A stretch of 19,266 nt of DNA from positions 1-19,266 of the forward strand of contig NZ_CCXK01000002.1 in the NCBI RefSeq assembly GCF_000821305.1. Direction: 5' to 3'. Below, piece after piece: positions 13,456 to 19,266 of this stretch. The stretch's first letter is position 1. Every line of letters starts with the position of its first letter. The notes beneath the pieces are model-generated. The model saw nothing but the letters and a program-made list of their open reading frames with translations. It was not told the origin of the DNA and did no database searches. The position numbers were made by a program, and so were the translations under genes. The DNA is from Clostridium culturomicium (GTDB lineage: Bacteria > Bacillota > Clostridia > Clostridiales > Clostridiaceae).

Positions 13456-13484
13456 TTCACAGTGAAAAGTAAAAAATATATAAT
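13456..13484 (+). promoter_or_regulatory. Promoter candidate for dnaX
   Basis: TTCACA (13456-13461), a 17-bp spacer and TATAAT (13479-13484), giving a leader of about 30 nt before the dnaX start. The DNA between the SRP terminator and this site is AT-rich and shows no gene. Confidence 0.6.
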
Positions 13485-13522
13485 ATAACGTATAAATTAT
13501 AAGGGATAAGGAGTGAGGCTAC

Positions 13523-15160
13523 ATGGGGTATAAAGCGCTTTATAGGGAGTGGAGACCTAAATCTTTTAGTGATGTAGTTGGTCAATCACATATAACGTCC
13601 ACATTAAAAAATGCAATTAAAAGCGATAGGATAGCTCATGCATACCTGCTATGTGGTACAAGAGGAACGGGAAAGACTTCTACAGCTAAAATTCTTGCTA
13701 AGGCAGTTAACTGCCTTAATCCAATTGAGGGAGAGCCTTGCAATGAATGTGAAATGTGTTTAAGTATTAATCAAGGAACTGCAATAGATGTAACAGAACT
13801 TGATGCAGCTTCACATAACAGTGTTGATAATATTAGAGATATAATAGATGATGTTCAATATCCACCACAAAGAGCAAAATATAAGGTGTTTATCATCGAT
13901 GAGGTTCATATGCTTTCTATTGGAGCAGTAAATGCTTTTCTTAAGACACTAGAAGAGCCGCCTAGCAGGGTAATATTTATTCTTGCAACTACTGATCCAC
14001 AAAAGCTTCCGATTACTATATTATCTAGATGTCAAAGATTTGATTTCAAAAGAATAAGTAGTGAAAATGTATTTTTGAGATTAAAAACAATAACTGAGGC
14101 ATTAAACGTCGATATAGAAGATGAGAGTTTAAAATTGTTAGCTAGAATGTGTGATGGAGCAATGAGAGACGCATTATCTATACTAGACCAAGCAATTTCT
14201 ATAAACAATAAGGTTACTTATGAAGATTTAATCGATATGCTTGGGATAACAACTAATGATAGTATGGTTTCAATTGTAGATAATATTATAGGTAGAGATA
14301 CTGAAGGTTGTATAAGAATAGTTAACAAACTTATAGCTGATGGTAAAGATGTAAGTCTATTAATAAGGGAACTTATAACTCATATGAGAAATCTACTTAT
14401 GGTTACTGTTAGTAATAATTTAGAAGATGTTCTCGATATGTCTATAGAAAATATTGAGAGTTTGAGGATACAAAGCAGTAAAATTAGAGTTGAAGAGATA
14501 ATGAGATGTATAAGTATACTCCAAGAAGCTGAAGATTCATCTAAGGGGACCAAACAGGCTAGAATATATTTAGAGCTTGCTATAATAAAAATGTGTAAAA
14601 TTAAATATGACACGTCTGTAGAAACTGTCCTTGCAAGATTAAATAAGCTTGAGGAGAAAATTGCATCTGGAAACATTACTATACAAGGTGCAACTCAGGA
14701 AATTAAAAGTATTGGTAATGCAGGCAACAAAGCTTCAAACATATCGAATGAAAGAACATTATCGCATGTTACCAGACCATCGGTTCAAACTGATTTTGAA
14801 CCTAACAAAGATAGCAAATTGAATACAGATATGGTAAGAAAGTCTTTTAAAGATATATTAGCTATGCTTAAGCAAAGAAATAACATGGTTTTAGCAAGTG
14901 CACTTATGATGGGGAAAATCGAAAACTTTAATAATGGAGTAGTAACCATAGCATTTTCTAAGCAATATAATTTTCATAAGATGAGATTAGAAAAGGATGA
15001 ACAAAGAAGAATTGTTAATGAAGCTTTTTCAGAGGTTTTAAGAGACCGTGTTATTGTCTCTTATGAAATTGAGAGCAGTGGAGCTGAAAAGGATGTTGAT
15101 AAGGAAAAGTTAATATCAAATATGTTTCCAAGTGGTATAGTTGAAGTATGTGATGAATAA
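13523..15160 (+). CDS. dnaX: DNA polymerase III subunit gamma/tau
   Basis: A 545-residue clamp-loader ATPase of the replisome. Residues 1-220 form the AAA+ module: Walker A GTRGTGKT (45-52), the four zinc cysteines C64, C73, C76 and C79, Walker B with DEVH (126-129), and the arginine-finger motif SRC (168-170). Domain III and a shorter variable C-terminus follow. The length fits the full-length tau-like protein of Firmicutes. The ATG has AAGGAG about 9 nt upstream. No clear slippery heptamer with stop was found in the middle of the gene, so a gamma form made by frameshifting is not predicted. It heads the conserved dnaX-ybaB-recR cluster next to the SRP RNA gene. Confidence 0.97.
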   Translation: MGYKALYREWRPKSFSDVVGQSHITSTLKNAIKSDRIAHAYLLCGTRGTGKTSTAKILAKAVNCLNPIEGEPCNECEMCLSINQGTAIDVTELDAASHNSVDNIRDIIDDVQYPPQRAKYKVFIIDEVHMLSIGAVNAFLKTLEEPPSRVIFILATTDPQKLPITILSRCQRFDFKRISSENVFLRLKTITEALNVDIEDESLKLLARMCDGAMRDALSILDQAISINNKVTYEDLIDMLGITTNDSMVSIVDNIIGRDTEGCIRIVNKLIADGKDVSLLIRELITHMRNLLMVTVSNNLEDVLDMSIENIESLRIQSSKIRVEEIMRCISILQEAEDSSKGTKQARIYLELAIIKMCKIKYDTSVETVLARLNKLEEKIASGNITIQGATQEIKSIGNAGNKASNISNERTLSHVTRPSVQTDFEPNKDSKLNTDMVRKSFKDILAMLKQRNNMVLASALMMGKIENFNNGVVTIAFSKQYNFHKMRLEKDEQRRIVNEAFSEVLRDRVIVSYEIESSGAEKDVDKEKLISNMFPSGIVEVCDE

Positions 15161-15257
15161 AAATTTTTTTATTTTAATAAGGTAAGTATTACATTATAAT
15201 ATATTATATATGTTAATCATAATTATAATGAATATATAATTTTAGGAGGATATTAGA

Positions 15258-15593
15258 ATGGCAAGAGGCGGATTCCCAGGAATGGGCGGAAATATGAACA
15301 TGATGAAGCAGGTACAGAAGCTTCAAAAACAAATGGAGGATGCTCAAAGAGCATTAGAGGCTAAAGAATTTGAGGCATCAGTTGGTGGTGGAGCTGTAAC
15401 TGTTACAGTAACAGGGAAGAAAGTATTAACTAAGGTTTCAATTAAACCAGAAGTTGTTGATGAAGATGACGTTGAAATGTTAGAAGACTTAGTTTTAACT
15501 GCTGTAAATGAAGCTTTAAAGAAGGCAGAGGATGAAACGAATGCATCTATGGGTAAACTAACTGGTGGACTTAACATACCAGGATTGTTTTAA
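15258..15593 (+). CDS. ybaB: YbaB/EbfC family nucleoid-associated protein
   Basis: A 111-residue small DNA-binding protein. The Gly/Met-rich start (MARGGFPGMGG) precedes a helix (KQVQKLQKQMEDAQ), the conserved sheet VGGGAVTVTVTGKK, and a C-terminal helix with the family ending GGLNIPGLF. Homologues form dimers shaped like tweezers and are nearly always encoded between dnaX and recR, as here (B. subtilis YaaK). A strong AGGAGGA SD lies 7 nt before the ATG. Two TATAAT boxes (15195-15200 and 15224-15229) in the 97-bp gap after dnaX may supply an extra promoter. recR begins 14 nt after the stop. Confidence 0.95.
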   Translation: MARGGFPGMGGNMNMMKQVQKLQKQMEDAQRALEAKEFEASVGGGAVTVTVTGKKVLTKVSIKPEVVDEDDVEMLEDLVLTAVNEALKKAEDETNASMGKLTGGLNIPGLF

Positions 15594-15607
15594 TTGAGGT
15601 GAATAAC

Positions 15608-16204
15608 TTGGATTTTTATCCTATAGCTATAGAAAAATTAATAGAAGAGTTTGGAAAACTTCCTGGTATAGGAAGTAAGACTGCACAAAGACTTACTCTT
15701 CATGTTTTAAATTTACCTAAGGAAGAAGTTGAAGAGTTTGCAAATGCTCTTATAAAAGCGAGAGGGACTATAAAGTATTGTTCAGTGTGTGGTAACTTTA
15801 CAGATAGTGATCCTTGTGCAATATGTTCTAATCCTAATAGGGATAAAAGCACTATATGTGTAATTGAGCAGCCAAAGGACATTATGACTATCGAAAAGGT
15901 TAGAGAATTCAATGGGGTATACCATGTACTTCACGGAACGATATCTCCAATGCAGGGAAGAGGGCCAGATGATATAAAGCTTAGAGAGTTAGTAACTAGA
16001 ATAAATAGCGAATTAAAAGAAGTTATTGTTGCTACAAACCCTAATATTGAAGGAGAAGCAACAGCAATGTATATATCAAAGATTTTAAAGCCTTTTGGTG
16101 TTAAGGTAACAAGAATAGCTCATGGAATACCAGTTGGCGGAGATTTAGAATATGCAGATGAGGTTACTTTATCTAAGGCAATTGAAGGCAGAAAAGAGAT
16201 TTAA
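15608..16204 (+). CDS. recR: Recombination protein RecR
   Basis: A 198-residue protein that acts with RecO (and RecF) to load RecA at gaps. An N-terminal helix-hairpin-helix (residues 10-30, KLPGIGSKTAQRL), zinc cysteines C58, C61, C70 and C73, a Toprim domain (about 80-175) and a C-terminal Walker-B-like region with GIPVGGDLEYAD are all present. A GTG at 15599 is in frame but overlaps the SD GAGGTGA. The TTG at 15608 gives MDFYPIAIEKLI, the usual RecR start, at correct spacing. A terminator follows, ending the dnaX-ybaB-recR operon. Confidence 0.97.
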   Translation: MDFYPIAIEKLIEEFGKLPGIGSKTAQRLTLHVLNLPKEEVEEFANALIKARGTIKYCSVCGNFTDSDPCAICSNPNRDKSTICVIEQPKDIMTIEKVREFNGVYHVLHGTISPMQGRGPDDIKLRELVTRINSELKEVIVATNPNIEGEATAMYISKILKPFGVKVTRIAHGIPVGGDLEYADEVTLSKAIEGRKEI

Positions 16205-16210
16205 ATTATT

Positions 16211-16247
16211 AAGTAGATGGATTTATTTAAGTTCATCTGCTTTTTTT
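16211..16247 (+). terminator. Terminator after recR
   Basis: An 11-bp stem (AAGTAGATGGA with TTCATCTGCTT, two G-U pairs) followed by seven T residues, 6 nt after the recR stop. Confidence 0.9.
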
Positions 16248-16328
16248 ATTTAAAAAAACATATAGCTTGTATAAATTAATCAATTGATGTCAAAAATTTC
16301 AATATAAATTATATTGGAGGTATGCTAT

Positions 16329-16610
16329 ATGGATAGAAGAAAAATAATTGAGATGATAAAAAGTAATAAACATTATTCAAAAGATGAAAAAGAAATCATA
16401 TCAGGAATTGAAGAGGCAATGCTTGAAATAGAAGTAGCTAAAAATGCTTTTGATAATGTTAGTGATAAAAACTTAATAGATATATGTATACATAAAGAAG
16501 ATGAGGCAAAGTCTAAATATACATTTTACTTATCACAAGCTAAAGCTAAAAATATAAGGGTAGTTGGAGATTCAATTGTGGAGCATCTAGAGTATTACTC
16601 AAAGTGGTAA
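16329..16610 (+). CDS. DUF2508 (YaaL-like) protein
   Basis: A 93-residue, highly charged, mostly helical protein. Position between recR and bofA, size and the pattern of a helical pair (EIISGIEEAMLEIEVAKNAF, then DEAKSKYTFYLSQAKAK) match the DUF2508/YaaL family, whose function is unknown. No membrane span or catalytic motif is visible. A TTG 15 nt upstream is in frame, but GGAGG at 16316-16320 is 8 nt from the ATG at 16329. It has its own transcription start presumably, as a terminator separates it from recR. Confidence 0.8.
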   Translation: MDRRKIIEMIKSNKHYSKDEKEIISGIEEAMLEIEVAKNAFDNVSDKNLIDICIHKEDEAKSKYTFYLSQAKAKNIRVVGDSIVEHLEYYSKW

Positions 16611-16737
16611 ATGAATGATAATATTCCAGTAATATACTATACGGTATATATGGGTTATAATATATACATATAAATAGTATTTCTATAATATCTATAGATT
16701 GAATATATTGTAGAGAGTAAATTAGGGAGGGATTTAA

Positions 16738-16992
16738 ATGAGTAATATTGTTTATTTTATAATAGCTGTGCTTGCTATATTTATTGTTGGAAAAATATTT
16801 GCATGGCCATTTAAAATATTATTAAATCTAATTATTAATGGAATAATGGGAGGAGTACTATTATTTTTAATTAATTTAGTAGGATCAAAATTTGGGCTAA
16901 TTATACCTATTAATGCAATTACAGCTCTTATAGCAGGTTTTTTAGGAATACCGGGGGTACTTTTCTTAGTTATAGTTAATTACTTGAGATAG
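16738..16992 (+). CDS. bofA: Pro-sigma-K processing inhibitor BofA
   Basis: An 84-residue membrane protein with hydrophobic segments at about 3-21, 27-47 and 56-80 and the conserved ending GIPGVLFLVIVNYL. In Bacillus, BofA sits in the outer forespore membrane with SpoIVFA and holds the protease SpoIVFB inactive until engulfment; in clostridia that pathway is partly rewired. A strong AGGGAGGG SD precedes the ATG. Gene order after recR and the DUF2508 gene matches B. subtilis. The 127-bp region upstream has a TATAAT at 16656-16661 and a TATAC-G-GTATA palindrome at 16638-16648; no clear sigma-E promoter was recognised. There is no obvious terminator before the next gene. Confidence 0.93.
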   Translation: MSNIVYFIIAVLAIFIVGKIFAWPFKILLNLIINGIMGGVLLFLINLVGSKFGLIIPINAITALIAGFLGIPGVLFLVIVNYLR

Positions 16993-17015
16993 ATAAAATG
17001 TAATATATTTACAGA

Positions 17016-17052
17016 ATGCACCTTAAATGATAAAATGTTCATGGAGGTGCAT
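17016..17052 (+). promoter_or_regulatory. Inverted repeat able to mask the SD of the M3 peptidase gene
   Basis: ATGCACCT (17016-17023) is an exact complement of AGGTGCAT (17045-17052). Two further G-U pairs extend the stem over GGAGG (17043-17047), the SD of the gene starting at 17058. The loop is 17-19 nt. It has no T tail, so it is not a terminator; translational control or an operator are possible. Confidence 0.45.
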
Positions 17053-17057
17053 ATATT

Positions 17058-18752
17058 ATGGGATTTAATGATTTTTCTTATGTAAGACCTAATTATGATG
17101 AGGTTAAGGCAAAGTTAATATTTCTGATTGACAAATTAAGCACAGATGATTTAATTGAGGAAGTTAAGGAGACTATTAATCAAATTAATGTTGTTAGAAA
17201 CAATGTTGTAACAATGGGAACTTTAGCAAGTATAAGAAATAGTATAAACACTGAAGATGAGTTTTATGATAAGGAAAGAGAGTACTGGGATGAGTATGAA
17301 CCGCTATATAATGAGGTATATACACTATTCTATAAAGCGCTTGTATCAAATAAATTTAGAAGTGAATTGGAAAAAGACTTTGGAAAGCAATTCTTTAGTA
17401 TTGCAGAGTATAACCTAAAAGCATTTGCACCAGAGATTATTGAAGATCTGCAATTAGAAAACAAACTAGTTTCGGAATATAATAAGCTTATTGCTTCAGC
17501 AAAGATAATGTTTGAGGGGGAAGAGCGAAATCTATCAGGGCTAACACCTTTTGTTTTATCCGAGGATAGGGATATGAGAAGAAGTGCTAGTGAAGCTATG
17601 TTTGGCTTTTTTGTTAAAAATGAACATATTATTGATAGAATATATGATGATATGGTGAAGGTAAGGACAAAGATGGCTAAGAAGCTTGGTTTTGATAACT
17701 TTGTTCAGCTTGGCTATGTAAGGATGTTGAGAACAGATTATAATGCCGAAATGGTAAGTAATTTCAGGAATCAGGTAAAAGAATATATAGTACCTGTAGC
17801 TAACAAACTATATGAAAGACAAAGAGAAAGATTGGGTTTAGATAAGCTTAGCTATTATGATGAAAAGTTTGAGTTTCTATCAGGTAATGCAAAACCAAAA
17901 GGGGAATCGGCTTGGATAGTTGAGAATGGTATAAAAATGTACTCAGAATTGTCTCCAGAAACAAAAGAGTTCTTTGAGTTCATGATCTCAAATGATCTAT
18001 TAGATCTAGTAACTAAGAAGGGTAAGCAAGCAGGCGGGTATTGTACATATATACCTGACTATAAATCACCATTTATTTTTTCAAACTTTAATGGTACATC
18101 CGGAGATGTAGATGTATTAACACATGAAGCTGGACATGCATTCCAATGTTACAGAAGCAGATGGATTACAATACCTGAATGTAACTTCCCTACTTATGAA
18201 AGCTGTGAGATACATTCAATGAGTATGGAATTCTTTACTTGGCCTTGGATGAATCTATTTTTTAAAGAAGAGGAATCTAAGTATAAATATACTCACTTGG
18301 GTGCTGCAATTAAATTTATACCATATGGTGTTACAGTAGATGAGTTCCAGCATTTTGTATATGAAAATCCAGAAGCTACACCAGCAGAAAGAAAAACAGC
18401 ATGGAGAGAAATAGAAAGAAAGTACCTTCCACATAAAGATTACAGTGAGTGTGAGTTTTTAGAAAGAGGTGGATGGTGGTTTAAGCAAGGACATATATTT
18501 AGTAGTCCTTTCTATTATATAGATTATACATTAGCTCAAATCTGTGCTCTTCAATTCTGGAAAAAGGATCAGGAAAACCACCAAGAAGCTTGGAGTGATT
18601 ATTTAAGGCTTTGTCAAGTTGGAGGAACTAAATCGTTTAGGGAGTTAGTAGAGTATGCAAACTTGATATCTCCATTTAAAGATGGATGTGTTAGTTCTGT
18701 TATAGATGTTATAGATAATTACTTAAAGAATGTAAATGACAAAGAGTTATAA
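17058..18752 (+). CDS. M3 family oligoendopeptidase
   Basis: A 564-residue cytoplasmic zinc metallopeptidase of family M3 that cleaves short peptides. The HExxH motif is LTHEAGHAF (H356, E357, H360), and the third ligand is E384 in CEIHSMSMEFF, about 25 residues later as the family requires. The C-terminal part has the substrate-binding histidine/tyrosine stretch typical of M3 (GHIFSSPFYYIDYTLAQ). Length matches the M3 oligoendopeptidases related to, but distinct from, PepF. No signal peptide is present. The ATG lies 10 nt after the SD GGAGG, which falls within an inverted repeat. A terminator follows the gene, separating it from the rRNA operon. Confidence 0.94.
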   Translation: MGFNDFSYVRPNYDEVKAKLIFLIDKLSTDDLIEEVKETINQINVVRNNVVTMGTLASIRNSINTEDEFYDKEREYWDEYEPLYNEVYTLFYKALVSNKFRSELEKDFGKQFFSIAEYNLKAFAPEIIEDLQLENKLVSEYNKLIASAKIMFEGEERNLSGLTPFVLSEDRDMRRSASEAMFGFFVKNEHIIDRIYDDMVKVRTKMAKKLGFDNFVQLGYVRMLRTDYNAEMVSNFRNQVKEYIVPVANKLYERQRERLGLDKLSYYDEKFEFLSGNAKPKGESAWIVENGIKMYSELSPETKEFFEFMISNDLLDLVTKKGKQAGGYCTYIPDYKSPFIFSNFNGTSGDVDVLTHEAGHAFQCYRSRWITIPECNFPTYESCEIHSMSMEFFTWPWMNLFFKEEESKYKYTHLGAAIKFIPYGVTVDEFQHFVYENPEATPAERKTAWREIERKYLPHKDYSECEFLERGGWWFKQGHIFSSPFYYIDYTLAQICALQFWKKDQENHQEAWSDYLRLCQVGGTKSFRELVEYANLISPFKDGCVSSVIDVIDNYLKNVNDKEL

Positions 18753-18815
18753 TTTAGTTCAAAGTTTAAAATAGAAGCTTAAGACATATCAATTATTTAG
18801 AATATATGATTAGGA

Positions 18816-18848
18816 GACAAGATATTATCAGGTATCTTGTCCCTTTTA
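18816..18848 (+). terminator. Terminator after the M3 peptidase gene
   Basis: A perfect 9-bp stem GACAAGATA/TATCTTGTC with an 8-nt loop, followed by CCCTTTTA. It lies 63 bp after the stop. Confidence 0.75.
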
Positions 18849-19055
18849 TATACTACTTCTCCTAGTGTATCAATATATGAAAAATGGAGATTAATGATGA
18901 AAAATAAAGTATATGAGGTATATTTATCGATAACTTTGGTAAATATAGAATTGTTGTGGTCTAAACGATGATAGAATAAATCTTGTCGCTGAGAGATGTG
19001 GCAAAACAAAAACAACAAACTTGAAATAACTTATTAAAAAGTTTTAAAAAAGTTG
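18849..19055. other. Intergenic region upstream of the rRNA operon
   Basis: About 200 bp of AT-rich DNA between the peptidase terminator and the rrn promoter. No family is recognisable. Only a possible 24-codon frame (18897-18971, plus strand) with a GGAGA SD is seen, which is too short to support alone. The A-rich segment just before the -35 (19034-19050) could act as an UP element. Confidence 0.4.
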
Positions 19056-19084
19056 TTGACAGATGCGAAAGCCTCTGGTAAAAT
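19056..19084 (+). promoter_or_regulatory. rRNA operon promoter
   Basis: TTGACA (19056-19061), a 17-bp spacer and TAAAAT (19079-19084), with TGG making an extended -10. It is preceded by A/T-rich DNA resembling an UP element. Confidence 0.92.
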
Positions 19085-19243
19085 AGTAAAAGTCGTCGGA
19101 AGTAAACGACGAAGAAAAAGAATTGGTCTTTGAAAATTAAACAGAGAAATAAAGGTAAAACCAGTTAATTTCGATAGAGATAATCTATCAATAAATGACT
19201 TTAACAAGTCAGCGAAACAATTAGAGCGCAGCTCAAACTTTTT
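19085..19243 (+). promoter_or_regulatory. rRNA leader with boxA-like antiterminator and hairpins
   Basis: The leader holds a GTCGT/ACGAC hairpin (19092-19110, boxB-like position), then a boxA-like GGTCTTTGAAAA (19125-19136). Hairpins GATAGA/TCTATC (19173-19189), TGACTT/AAGTCA (19196-19211) and GAGC/GCTC (19224-19234) follow. This arrangement matches rrn antitermination and pre-16S processing leaders of Firmicutes. Confidence 0.75.
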
Positions 19244-19266
19244 AAATTGAGAGTTTGATCCTGGCT
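19244..19266 (+). rRNA. rrs: 16S ribosomal RNA (5' end only)
   Basis: AAATTGAGAGTTTGATCCTGGCT is the universal 16S 5' end. The gene is cut by the window edge after 23 nt. The mature end is estimated from homologous 16S starts. Confidence 0.95.

Noticed and set aside
13523..15160. Programmed frameshift in dnaX producing gamma
   Set aside because: The only long A-run in a suitable context lies near the 5' end; no A-AAA-AAG type heptamer followed by an early stop was seen in the middle of the gene.
16638..16648. TATAC-G-GTATA palindrome before bofA as an operator
   Set aside because: It is short and made almost entirely of A and T in a very AT-rich stretch (TA repeats nearby), so chance is a sufficient explanation without conservation data.
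18797..19018. 73-codon minus-strand frame upstream of the rRNA operon
   Set aside because: It spans the peptidase terminator, lacks a good SD and shows no family resemblance.
1..19266. Mobile element, prophage, toxin-antitoxin or defence system
   Set aside because: No transposase, integrase, phage, restriction, nuclease-effector or toxin-antitoxin motifs were found in any convincing reading frame; the genes are housekeeping or known conserved families.

Overview
The window looks like a chromosomal segment of a low-GC Firmicute, most likely Clostridium sensu stricto. It is AT-rich, has strong clostridial Shine-Dalgarno (SD) sites, encodes tRNA CCA ends, carries the sporulation gene bofA, and contains a long Bacillus/Clostridium-type SRP RNA. 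It lies between two ribosomal RNA operons in the same orientation. The left edge holds the 23S-5S spacer, 5S rRNA and two distal tRNAs (CAT and TGC anticodons). The right edge holds a strong rrn promoter, a structured leader and the first bases of a 16S gene.

Layout: (1) 1-355, end of an rRNA operon. (2) 378-4424, an HD-domain phosphohydrolase, the NAD-biosynthesis repressor NiaR and a large UPF0182 membrane protein. (3) 4442-6207, a glycerol-3-phosphate-dehydrogenase-like flavoprotein with a C-terminal [2Fe-2S] BFD-like domain, followed by a short protein matching only the C-terminal part of DUF1667 proteins. The middle gene usual in this cluster is absent. (4) 6393-7425, an array of five tRNA-Ser genes built from a ~265-bp tandem repeat, then tRNA-Arg(ACG). 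(5) 7426-9882 on the minus strand, phosphatidylserine decarboxylase and a biotin-domain-less oxaloacetate decarboxylase alpha/pyruvate carboxylase B-type carboxyltransferase, each with its own terminator. (6) 10116-11834, tRNA-Arg(CCT), then an operon of tadA, a small BFD-like Fe-S protein overlapping it by 8 nt, and lgt. (7) 11978-12679 on the minus strand, an AIM24/TIGR00266 protein. (8) 12801-13275, tRNA-Ser(GGA) and SRP RNA, apparently one transcript. (9) 13456-18752, dnaX, ybaB, recR, a DUF2508 gene, bofA and an M3-family oligopeptidase. (10) 18753-19266, rrn promoter, leader and 16S start.

The order tRNA-Ser, tadA, SRP RNA, dnaX, yaaK/ybaB, recR, yaaL, bofA, rRNA operon is the origin-proximal arrangement known from Bacillus subtilis. 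Here the BFD-like gene, lgt and the AIM24 gene are inserted between tadA and the tRNA-Ser/SRP RNA unit, and the M3 peptidase between bofA and rRNA. The dominant theme is translation and genome maintenance: rRNA, ten tRNAs, tRNA wobble deamination, SRP, replication clamp loading and recombinational repair.

No defence system, CRISPR array, prophage or insertion sequence was seen. The points most worth following up are the tRNA-Ser tandem array with its conserved flanking structures, the tRNA-Ser/SRP RNA dicistron, the contracted flavoprotein/DUF1667 operon, and a hairpin that could mask the ribosome binding site of the M3 peptidase gene. Several start codons were moved from the longest possible reading frame to sites supported by SD spacing, including TTG starts for recR and the UPF0182 gene.
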